Shown here: positions 43,873-53,513 of the stretch, in pieces
Position numbering within the stretch: position 1 is the first letter of the stretch
How the letters are laid out: each line of letters begins with the position of its first letter
Assembly (NCBI GenBank): GCA_030844895.1
Contig: CM061233.1
Coordinates: 92,403,563 to 92,467,562 of the forward strand
Direction of reading: 5' to 3'
Length of the DNA stretch: 64,000 nt
From: Ambrosia x helenae
Lineage: Eukaryota; Streptophyta; Magnoliopsida; Asterales; Asteraceae
The notes under the pieces: generated by a model
Databases searched by the model: none
What the model saw: only the letters and a program-made list of their open reading frames with translations
Told to the model about the DNA's origin: nothing
Program-made: the position numbers and the translations under genes

Positions 43873-45216
43873 TCAAGCTGACGGATTTGACCCTTTTACC
43901 CTTGACTGGATCCCATAATAACTAACGTACCATTTAACAAACTTTCTCAACCCAGTAGACAAATCAGTGGTCGGCTTGTATCCAAAGTCTCTATAAGCTA
44001 GGCTCACGTTAGCGTGAGTGAACGGAACGTCGCCGTTTCGTGGCATCTTAATAACATGTTTTTTCGCTTTCACGTTCAATAAACTTTCTAGTATGGACAC
44101 TAATTTCCCTACCGTTACCGGTGACGTGTTTCCCAAGTTATATATCCTTAACTGTGCCGGTCCACGCTTTTTCCCGCCTTTGCCCGTGCTCTTTTCGGCC
44201 GTGTCTAACGACCCCAGACACCCTTTTACGACGTCGTCTATGAAAGTGAAGTCACGCGCCACCTCTTGGTTGTCATGTGTTTGGTAAATATTAATAGGTT
44301 TTCCTTGCAATATGTCTTTGGTAAAAAAGAAATAAGCCATGTCGGGTCGGCCCCACGGTCCGTAGACCGTGAAAAACCGGAGCCCAGTGATGGAGAGCCC
44401 GTAGATGTGGTTGTATGTGTGGGCAATCTCTTCGCCTGCTTTTTTAGTAGCGGCGTAGAGACTCGCTGGCTGGTCTGTCCGGTGGGATTCCGAGAATGGG
44501 TTGTCGGAATTCAAACCGTAGACCGAGCTAGACGAGGCCCACACAATTGCGGGCTGTGGATCCGCAGCTTTCGCAACCTCAAGGAGGTTGACGAATCCCG
44601 CAATGTTGGAGCGTACGTAGGATTGAGGGTTTTCCATAGCGTACCGCACGCCAGCCTGCGCCGCAAGGTGCAGGATGTGCGTGAAGGGTACAATGTCAAA
44701 AAGCTTTAATAATAACTCACCATCGTTTAGATCTCCTTCAACAATGAAGATTTCATGCTGTTTCAACATTTTTTGTCTAGCCCGCTTTAATGACGGGTCG
44801 TAATAAGAGTTAAAATTGTCTAGACCCAACACACCGTCCCCGCGTTTTTTCAACGCGAGGGAGCAGTGTGTGCCAACAAATCCCCCGGCACCCGTAACAA
44901 GGACAGAGAATCCGTTAGGGCGACGGGGGGTTGAGGAGCGTCTCACCTCCTTCTCCCATGCGGCCCCGTTGCCATAGAACGCGGAGGAGAGGAGATGAGA
45001 AGTGGTGTGGAGGTGATGAGCCCCCGGTGTCGGGTTATCTGACACTGGAGGATAGTTGAAAGTAAAAAAGAATATTAATATCAAAGCAACCAAAAGAGTA
45101 ACACGAAATAGAAGCTTGGAAGAGGCTGCTAGAAGCTTGGTGCTGTTGACTCGCCTGATGTAGCTGTTGTAGCGTTCTAGTTTGGTGGTTTTGCTTGTGT
45201 CTGGCGGTGGCGCCAT
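43873..45216 (-). CDS. GAE: UDP-glucuronate 4-epimerase (Golgi type II membrane protein)
   Basis: Interconverts UDP-glucuronate and UDP-galacturonate, the donor for pectin synthesis, in the Golgi. The 447-residue ORF is complete and intronless, as in Arabidopsis GAE genes (about 430-460 residues). Residues 1-34 are a short basic cytosolic tail. Residues 35-54 (LLFRVTLLVALILIFFFTFN) are the membrane anchor, and 56-100 a stem. The extended SDR domain starts near 102, with the NAD-binding TGAGGFVG at 108-115, the serine-rich ASSSSVYG at 227-234, and the catalytic YAATK at 254-258. RFFTVYGPWGRPDM (280-293) and DFTFIDDVV (322-330) are typical family blocks. The start has good context (ATTAATGGCG) and no upstream in-frame alternative fits the family. 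All catalytic motifs are intact. Overlapping frames on both strands are shadows. The amino end resembles the GAE1/GAE6 group, but paralogue number is not assigned. Confidence 0.97.
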   Translation of the reverse strand: MAPPPDTSKTTKLERYNSYIRRVNSTKLLAASSKLLFRVTLLVALILIFFFTFNYPPVSDNPTPGAHHLHTTSHLLSSAFYGNGAAWEKEVRRSSTPRRPNGFSVLVTGAGGFVGTHCSLALKKRGDGVLGLDNFNSYYDPSLKRARQKMLKQHEIFIVEGDLNDGELLLKLFDIVPFTHILHLAAQAGVRYAMENPQSYVRSNIAGFVNLLEVAKAADPQPAIVWASSSSVYGLNSDNPFSESHRTDQPASLYAATKKAGEEIAHTYNHIYGLSITGLRFFTVYGPWGRPDMAYFFFTKDILQGKPINIYQTHDNQEVARDFTFIDDVVKGCLGSLDTAEKSTGKGGKKRGPAQLRIYNLGNTSPVTVGKLVSILESLLNVKAKKHVIKMPRNGDVPFTHANVSLAYRDFGYKPTTDLSTGLRKFVKWYVSYYGIQSRVKGSNPSA

Positions 45217-45480
45217 TAATAATAATAATAATGTTTATGGATATTTAGAGCTTATTATCAAATATGTGTAAGATGATAATTGGAGCCCTGAAGTGAGAGT
45301 ATTGAGGGGAAGAATATAAAGGAGGGGGGATGAAGAGGGGGGATGGGGGGGGGGGGGGGGTAGGGTAATGTGTGGTGGGGTCGGGTAATGTTGTGTTCCG
45401 GTGTCCACTTGCTTTATAAATTACGACATGCTTTTCACTCGGTTACAGGTGGAAAGACTAAAGATAGAAATAAGTGTGTA
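45217..45480 (-). promoter_or_regulatory. GAE 5' region: TATA candidate, C/T-rich tract, (ATT)n leader
   Basis: Just before the ATG is (ATT)5-like sequence at 45217-45233. Further upstream the coding strand is C-rich: G6 at 45324-45329, G6 at 45337-45342 and G16 at 45345-45360 on the plus strand. A TATA-like TTTATAAA is at about 45410-45418, giving a plausible start site near 45380 and a 5' UTR of about 160 nt. A nearer TTTATATT (about 45313-45320) is the alternative, and would put the G tracts upstream of the start. No other motif is claimed. Confidence 0.45.
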
Positions 45481-46872
45481 CGTATATGTATATTTGCCAC
45501 TCTGTAATTATATTTAAATTTTCTTTTTTTGTGAAAGATATATTTGTGAGAAAATTGATTGAATCCAAATAAACGGGAACTATGAGATAATAACTAATTG
45601 CAAGTAATGTTTTTATTAGAAGTCGAAAGGAACGTTTTTATCATAATGCTGGAGAGGTTTTAAAGATAGCGTAATAAGTGATTTTTAGAATTAGAAAAAT
45701 TTAGATATAAACGAGTAATAACAAAATATGGAACATTTTATATTTTAATTTTCGATTTGTAGGGTTATAAAAATATGAAGAGTACTGAAATGAACAAAAT
45801 ATAAAGGCAATAGCAGAAAATAATTTATTAAGTTTTTTTCTCTTAATTCATAAACAAATTTTAGAGTACAACAACTTAGATGTTTATTTTATAACTGGAG
45901 AATTACATTAAGATAGTGGTTAGACGGACAACAAGCTACGCCGACCACCGCTATCTCTTTCTGAATCGCAATATCAATATGACACATTTGTTCAACCGAT
46001 TTGACTAGCAGCCGACTGGTTTAAGACTTCAATGAATTCAATTGGAGCTATGTACTCGGTCTCTAGCACGATTATCCTCACTTGTTATGAGTATATTGAT
46101 TACAACAAAAACTAAATAATTTTATCTAAAAGAAAATTGAACATTATGTAGTCAAGTTTGAGTCTAAGTTATATTTGCTAAAAACAATTATATTTTTTTA
46201 CAATTATTTTTGTCAACAATACTCATTGTAATATTCATGTTAAATTATTTTGACATCAAGGGTTAGTTTATTATATATGTATTTGATCCGTTCTTAAAAG
46301 TTAGTAGGGTGAATTGTTTGTTAAATCCAATAAATAATCTATTTGGATATTTGGATGGGGATAAATAATCTATTGGATGGGGAAAACCAATACCCAATAG
46401 AATCAAAGTTAGAGAGTGAAGAGGGACAAAAAGGGTGTCATGAAACTTCAGGAAGGGGTCATAGGTTGGGTGAAAGGAAGATAAGATTGACCAATAAATA
46501 TTATTCGTTGTGTATCATGTAAAAAATCGAAAAGAAAATTAATATTTTATATAGTATATAATATATACTCTCTAATTAATTAATTATACATAAAAACAAT
46601 CAGTCAACTTTGACAAAAAAAAAATTAGGGTAAATATCAGTTACGTTTCTAAAATTGATGAACAAACAAAGTTGTTAAGCTTAGTTGGGTTGACCAAACC
46701 AGCCAAAATAGTTTGGTTTGGCGGTTTGAGAGGTTCGTAAACAAGCTTTAAAGAAAACTCGAACGTTAAATATTTAAACATGTCTAGTCAATTCAATTTT
46801 CATGTTCGATTCCAAGTTTTCAAACCATAGATCGTGAAACAACATTATAAATCTTAAACCGGATTTGTTTTA
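45481..46872. other. AT-rich intergenic spacer
   Basis: No gene or element recognised. A short local repeat around TTGGATGGGGA lies at about 46350-46385. Confidence 0.5.
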
Positions 46873-47029
46873 GGGTTTAACCTGATTTATTCATTTGAGA
46901 AAACCTTAACACACATATAATTATAATAATACAAACTATGCTTGAAAAAGGGTTTAATTACCGGATTTATTGATTTGTGAAAACCTTAACACGCACATGT
47001 AATTATAATAATAAAGTATGCTTGAAAAA
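46873..47029. repeat. 77-bp tandem duplication
   Basis: Two copies (46873-46949, 46950-47029) share GGGTTTAA, GAAAACCTTAACAC and TATGCTTGAAAAAG with small differences. Confidence 0.8.
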
Positions 47030-47351
47030 GCTAGATCTACCATGAGAGAAGGAACCAGAAAGCAGGATATTAGGGGGTGGAAATAACGACTATAAATAGT
47101 TGAAGGACCGTTGGTGTAATATTGAAAAATAATCATGACCGAAAATTTGTCTTGGATTCGTTATGTGTGACTTTCGATTCATTAACGGATATTAATTCGT
47201 TATATGTGGTGATGAAACACGCCGGGTACCTCTCTTTGTACTTGCCACTCGCCGACACTGTTTAAACAACAAAAAATAAGAGTTTTTTAATAACTATATT
47301 ATAAATTTTATTTTATGATGGTTTATGAAATGGAATAATAAATAATATAAT

Positions 47352-47525
47352 GAAAAAAATTACAAAATTCGTCCTTTAAGTTTACCTCGATTTTCAATGG
47401 ATACATTTTCGCGTTTCAGATGATGAGATTTTAAATCGTTAAGGATTAATCTCATCATCTGAAGCGCGAAATGGTATCCATTGAAAAACGAGGTAAACTT
47501 AAATGACGAATTTTGTAATTTTTCC
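47352..47525. mobile_element. Snapback MITE (174 bp), MULE-like, with 9-bp target duplication
   Basis: An almost perfect fold-back: arms of about 78 bp starting GAAAAAAATTACAAAATTCG and ending in the inverse, meeting near 47438. TAATATAAT flanks both sides (47343-47351 and 47526-47534). A 9-bp duplication points to Mutator-type transposase. It lies about 2.1 kb upstream of the GAE start codon. Its transcript would form a long hairpin. Confidence 0.9.
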
Positions 47526-47534
47526 TAATATAAT

Positions 47535-48802
47535 AGTTATTTTTATTCCATGATAACATGCACACTCATTGGCAGTAATAAGTATCATCAATATAACTTG
47601 TTCTTTAATATTTACATACTTACATTTATGAAAGGTGATGTTCATTGGAATTAATTTCTAAGCATTGATAACATTGTAGAAGATCAAACTTAAAATTATT
47701 AAAGAACTGATTAGAAAGACTGTCTGTTCGTGTTATTTGTACGAAAATCTTTTATATAGATTATGTAAGGATGAATTCTTCATCTGCTATATTGGAATAT
47801 GAACCAACTTGACGATGGACATGGACCGATGCTATAAAAGATGATCAAAAAGGATAGAATATAACAAAAGGATAAAAACCGACCCCTACCTCCTTTAAGA
47901 AAATTAAAAATAGGACCGATAAGACCGATTTTGTAGATGTTGAACTTAAAATGCTATGAAGGCTTTGATGTTTTTTCTATTTATTTTGTTTTTCATTGCA
48001 AGATCAGTTTTAGTTAACTTTCAAATAATGTTGTATTATATTAGCTTCTATGTCCAATATAGCTAGTTATTAATCCATATATGGAATGAATACACGTATG
48101 ACCTAAATCTTTTATCTTTTAGTATATCTGTTTGATACCCTTCATATGACTTCCTAATTTTTTTTTTTTCACTGTGTAGTTGATACTAACCATACGAAAT
48201 ACATTTATTCATTAGATATTATTAGAGTGATAAGAACATATGATTTAACTGAAAAGCCTAGATCAGAGTAAAAAAGTGGTTGAATGCACGATAAAAGTAG
48301 ATATTGATAATTGCTGTTAATCGTAATTCTCATTAATTTTATGAACGCGAGGAACAACATTGCTTATATGTGAAATGCAAATAATAATGATACACAGGGA
48401 GCACACTTTTGAGATCAATTACTGAAATCCTAAAAGCTAATTAAACCTACATACTATCGGAAATTTGTTCACACTAAGATGGCCCAAAATAGTATGAACA
48501 ACACTCAAGTTGTTTCAAACTAGTAGAGATTAAAGTCAAATACCGAAGAAAAATAAGCTTTTTATAACTGGCTCAATAATTATGCAATATTTCCTGGAAA
48601 TTGTGAATTGAGCACCAAACTACACTTTGTCAATATTGTTAAGATGAAGTTTGGATTCTTGAAGCCCAAGAGTTAAGATCTTGTTATTTTATATTGAACG
48701 TTGAAACTTTTATAACTTTAGCTTGGATTCTTGAAGCCCGAGAGTTAAGAAGTTTGGATTCTTGGTTCTAGCAACTAATTAATAGTTTAATACTCATAAG
48801 TC
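47535..48802. other. AT-rich spacer
   Basis: No gene recognised. A duplicated phrase GGATTCTTGAAGCCC occurs at about 48653 and 48725. Confidence 0.5.
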
Positions 48803-48820
48803 ATAACGTGAATGTATCTA

Positions 48821-49200
48821 TCATCATCATCATACTCAGTTAATCCCACCTATAGCAATGCTAAGGTAGGGTCTGAGGAGGGTAAGATGTAGACAGCCTT
48901 ACCTCTACCTCTAAGAATAGAGAGGCTGCTTCTAGTGAGACCCCCGACTCGATGTGGTTTGTTATCAAGCCTTGGACATAAGGCACAGAGCACTTAGCAA
49001 TCGGGACAAACCCGATTGGTGCATGTACCCCTTTGTCTTTTGGCTATCAACGTCACCACATGATGCATGATTAACCGTCTGTCGTTTTTAACGTTATTTT
49101 CACGAAATTAGTAAAATAACGTTAAAACTAGTGCAACTTTACTTTTGCCCCCCGAGGGCCACACATATATACATTATATGCGCACACCGTAAGTGGGCGT
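48821..49200 (-). mobile_element. RTE-type LINE 3' fragment (380 bp) with 18-bp target duplication
   Basis: ATAACGTGAATGTATCTA is repeated at 48803-48820 and 49201-49218. On the minus strand the element ends with GGTAAGGCTGTCTACATCTT, ACCCTCCTCAGACCCTACC and a (TGA)n tail at 48821-48832, the classic RTE 3' end. It is 5'-truncated and noncoding. Its 5' part contains a perfect 15-bp stem (49086-49127). Confidence 0.88.
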
Positions 49201-49244
49201 ATAACGTGAATGTATCTAATCAACTTAATTTACATTATACAACA

Positions 49245-49275
49245 CTAGTAGGAAGCACGCGCGTTGCCGCATGAG
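49245..49275 (-). mobile_element. Helitron 3' terminus (minus strand); 5' end not found
   Basis: On the minus strand, TGCGGCAACGCGCGTGC followed by TTCCTACTAG and then T. This matches the 3' hairpin and CTAG end of the Helitron at 22536-25637. The body would extend to the right, but I find no TC start before the LTR at 50403. It is probably truncated. Confidence 0.55.
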
Positions 49276-49772
49276 CAATAATATAAAATGTGATATTCTA
49301 TATTTAGTTTTATCATTTCTCTCGTGTATCGTGTCTATGAGGATTTATCTACCCTAACTGAGCCTTAAAAATATGCTAAAACTATGTGGAATGCATATAC
49401 ATGTGTTGGTAACTATAAATACTCTAAATCATTATGTCCACCATTCAAATTATAAGTTTTTTAATCAATTCATAATTGAATTCCATGTTTAAATAAGTTT
49501 GAAATTAGGAGTGGAGGTTAGTGGTCGATTAAGGGTGCCTCGCCCCACTCTCATTTTCTTTGCTCAATAGTGTAAGTTTACGTGTCATCGGCCTAAATTT
49601 TTATATGCAATATTGTGTCCAACCCCTTCCGTTTTAAGGTCGTCCCTGACTGTCGTTGCGACGAGAATCCGGTGTGTGTGCAAAACACTTAGAACCATGT
49701 TGCAAACTAACCATGCTTCTAATCAAATTCTCACTTCTAATGAGAATGAATTTCCCTATGTTTCAATACTTA

Positions 49773-50165
49773 TTTAAAAAAAACATAACATAGATGAATA
49801 ACGCATTAAAAGCTTATTTTAAGATTCATGTTATTAATCAATACAGGAAATGAGTTCAAAAATCATTAATCAAAGTTGTAGGCTCTAATTATACAGCACA
49901 CCTAAATGATTGTAACCTTTGATATAGTTATTTTAAAAAGCATAACATGCATGAATAACCAATTAAAAGCTCAATTTCTAGTCTAGGTTAAGACTAAAAG
50001 ATTGATGTTACCAATCAAAACAAAACAGGAAATATGTTAATAAATCATTAATCAAATTTGTTAGTTGTAGTTAAACAACACAACTATATGGGCGAACCAA
50101 TCCTCATGATTGAAGATTTAAACATTTTTATAGTCTTAACCAGACATAACATAGATCAATAACCA
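49773..50165. repeat. Degenerate tandem repeat
   Basis: Three diverged occurrences of a unit starting CATAACATNGATNAATAACC (about 49785, 49942 and 50146), with GGAAATNNGTT and AATCATTAATCAAA also repeated. Period is about 160-200 bp. Two A-runs of more than 20 bases follow at 50166-50187 and 50198-50216. Confidence 0.6.
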
Positions 50166-50402
50166 AAAAAAAAAAAAAAAAAAAACAATTAACAGCAAAA
50201 AAAAAAAAAAAAAAAACATATCAATTCATGTGTTTCCTACAAATTTAGAAATTTTTTTCTACAACAACAACAAAGCTTGCTTCCAACTGGAACTCCTCTT
50301 ACTCGATCCAGGCGAATTCTTTAGACCACTCAGCTAAAAAATAGCACTGAATTTGTATTATAAAAGCAAAGAAACACAACAAGAAAAATAAAGAACATAT
50401 AA

Positions 50403-53220
50403 TGTAACAACCCGGTCGTAGGGCCCAAAATTTTTCGCGATTAAAAATAATATAACAAATAAACAATACGTTTTTACACGAAATCAAAAACCGAACCAAT
50501 ATATGTAATTATTATTCGTACAGCCGCGTTGCGAGACCGAGCTAAAACGCGTTATCGAACCGACCCGTGACTATCTGCTTAGTCACCACATGGGGACACA
50601 TGGCATCCTAGCCATGTGCCCCATGTCACCTATATTATGTGACAACACATTAAATCAAGAAATGGTTTTAGAAAACCATTGGTTTAACCCAATATAAAAT
50701 CCATAACCTACCCCTCTCCTTTCACTTTTCTTTTTCTGATAAAACACACACACCCACGACACTATTAGAGAGAGAAGGAGAAGACAGGAGCCGGATGGCT
50801 CTGCGTCCCTCCCCGGCGATTCACGGCGGAGCCCGGCGGAGCCCGGCGGCTCCGTTCCTTGACAACACAACACACACAATACATATACTGAAAAGAGAGA
50901 AACAGAGGAGAGTGTGAGAGAGAGAAGGAACCAAGAGAGAGACAGAGAGGAGCTCCGACCACCCATCCCGGCGGAGCTCCGGCAACGACTCAACCCACAC
51001 ATCCCTCAACCCCCTTTTTATACTAGAAAGAGGGAGATCCAGAGAAAGAGACGCTGAGACAGAGGGGGAGAGCAGAGGAGAGAGAGCGACAGAGAGCTCA
51101 GGGAAAGGAAAGGAAGACGACGCCGGCTGATGGTGGTGGTTGGCGTTACTGGTTCACGACGATGGCAGCCCTTTCCACTTCCGATCGGGTCAGATGTATT
51201 CCCTGGTAAACCCCCCCCCCCCTTCCTCTTGATAATCCTTGGAGTAGATGTGATGGTTTATGGCAGAAGGTTACGATAATGGTTTGAGACCGAAGGATGG
51301 TTATAATGATGGGTTATTGTTGAGGAAGACAGAGAGGAAGGGTGGTGGTATCTAGTGTTGATGCGACGAGAGTGGTACATGGCAGAGGGTTACAGTTATG
51401 GTTATTGGGGTACTTAATTGGCGAGTGAAGGTGATGATGTTGTGGTGAGGAGGCGGGTCATCAGCAGTAAACGACGGGTCATCCTTCGGGTCTAGAAGGC
51501 GGGTCAAAAGAGACGAGTCAACTTTTGGTCAACTGTAGTCAACCAGGTCAGCCTTGGTCAACTCGGATCACGGTCCGAGAGTAAGGTATATCCAAGTTCA
51601 TTAATCTAATAATTATATTAATTATAAACCTTTTACTTATAACGTGATGTGTGGGACTTGACGAGCTCGTATGGACTAAAGCCGAACCATGAGTTAGATC
51701 GGATATTTGTATAAACCTTAACTTGGAAAATAGAACACTAGTCGATAAGATATTCTGACCTAAGACATTTGGACACTTCGACATTTATATACGAAAAACG
51801 ACACGCATGCCATAACTTGATACACGGAAGATGGACATTTAGAATATTAACTTGGGATAATTGAAATATTGGATCATAAGCAATGGATGTTGGATTGCGA
51901 GACTTTGGACTTGGTAATTTAGACTTGGACATATTAGGCACTTAAGATTCGGACCCATCTATGTGCAGTAATAATGAGAAGCACATACACTAGAACGGAT
52001 CCTAGTATTATAACTTGAAACACAATACATAATCATGAGGTGTCGGATAACTTGGAGCTCTAGACATTAAGACATTAATTTGAACACTTGATACTTAGGT
52101 ATAAACTTGACGACTAAGACGCGGGCATAATACAACTTACTTAAGGTAAGACGTAAACATATATATATATGGGAATAGACATCGACATGGATTTGAGACA
52201 ATAAGATTACTAGATGTATCACTTACAAACATGGGAGACTAAAAGTAGTTTGAAAACAATAGAATAACATTCGTACGCTCGAGCTCGTCCCACATGAAAC
52301 CTTATAAAACTCAACTCTAATAATATTTGTCGACTTAGGATTCGACCAAGAAAGTACCAGCACCAGATACCAGGAATCCCGTTTATTACAGATTATTCAT
52401 GCGCATACTACCAGGTGAGTCTAGTGAACCATCCCCTCTTTTTCTGTTTTAAACTATTTTGGGGTGAACATATGCTTCCAGTGTAAAAACCAGAAAGATA
52501 AACTATTTTGATGTGACAAGGTGTGCTCTCGAATACCGAACCTTCACACTCATTAACCCAACGGGAGATTGGGCCACTTAATATGTGGGTAGTACTACTT
52601 AGGGAAACCCCCACACACAGTGGACCCGGAAACCCGGGAAACCCTCCACTGAGGTTTGTGACACGTATTCTGCCATGGGAATCCATAATGAGAGCAGATG
52701 GATTCAATGTCTGGTTTGAGGTGTGGCTTGTACATCACCATTGCAACCATGTACTAAACCGTATTAAACTTGTTTTTGGAATGTCAAACATGTTTTGTGT
52801 TAAACCAAGTAAACTTGTTTTAGAAAGATAAACTATTTTGAGAAGATAAACTATTCGAAAACCAGTTTAACACACACACGGACTCACCAACATATTTGTT
52901 GACCCAAACTATTTTAAGCATGTGTTCAGGTACAATTTATGGAAGGATGGCGAATGCGAAGTCTATTACATCAGTTGCAGATTAGAGCATAGAGCTAAGC
53001 ATGGTTAGAGATTGGATTAACTTGTGGATTGCACCAACTGCTTCGACGACCGCCGCGATTCGTCCTTGCATATTTTAGAACCATTTATTTAAGCATTGTA
53101 TTCTTATATTTGGAATTAGAAATTTGTATTAAACCTTACATATAGTAATTGTTACTTCCGCTGTGCAAGTTTGGTACCAATCTGTATTTTGACCAGGCCC
53201 ACCTTGGTCGGGTTGTGACA
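50403..53220 (+). mobile_element. Ty3/gypsy 5' LTR, plus strand (2.8 kb)
   Basis: It starts TGTAACAACCCGGTCG at 50403 and ends GGTCGGGTTGTGACA at 53220, ends that are inverse to one another, followed at once by a primer site. A TATA-like TTTTATAC is at about 51015-51023, preceded by a CGGCGGAGCCCGG word array and followed by a GA-rich leader (51025-51115). A C-run lies at 51209-51222. The frames at 50655-51009 and 52408-52831 are noncoding LTR sequence. No 3' LTR lies in the window. Confidence 0.82.
50805..50990 (+). repeat. CGGCGGAGCCCGG word array upstream of LTR TATA
   Basis: GGCGGAGCCCGG is repeated twice in tandem at 50825-50847, with related CCCGGCGGAGCTCCGG at 50968-50983 and CCCCGGCGATTCACGG just before. 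All lie upstream of the TATA-like site near 51018 in an otherwise ordinary U3. Confidence 0.6.
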
Positions 53221-53513
53221 GTTGGTATCAGAGCAGCGGTTGTAGCACACTAGAATTTTCCTTACGGAAAACTTCTAGACTACGACCGAGAGATCGTAGT
53301 TTAAGACTTGAGAATTATCCAGTTAGGAGATACCTTGGACATACATAAGACCGGACAAAGTAGTCGCGAAATAAGTCGAAACTTGAGTACCTGAACACCC
53401 TAGAATGCTTAATTCATCTAAAGAACCAGCGTAACCAGTATACGAGCAGTGTTTGACACCTAAAATTTATGACTACGACGGAGATTACTAGAATAATTTT
53501 GTGAGGTAAATTG
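53221..53513 (+). mobile_element. Primer site and truncated leader of the gypsy element
   Basis: TGGTATCAGAGCAGCGG begins at 53223. The leader runs 290 bp and is then interrupted by a minus-strand LTR at 53514. The left flank of that LTR ends AATTG, a candidate half of its target duplication. Confidence 0.8.

Noticed and set aside
44018..44709. Overlapping open frames on both strands within 44018-44709 (up to 147 codons)
   Set aside because: They are shadows of the GAE coding sequence, which is GC-richer and low in stop codons in other frames.
50655..51009. Minus-strand frames of 62-115 codons
   Set aside because: They lie in the GC-rich word array and GA-rich leader of a gypsy LTR, have low-complexity Ser/Leu/Arg content and show no domain.
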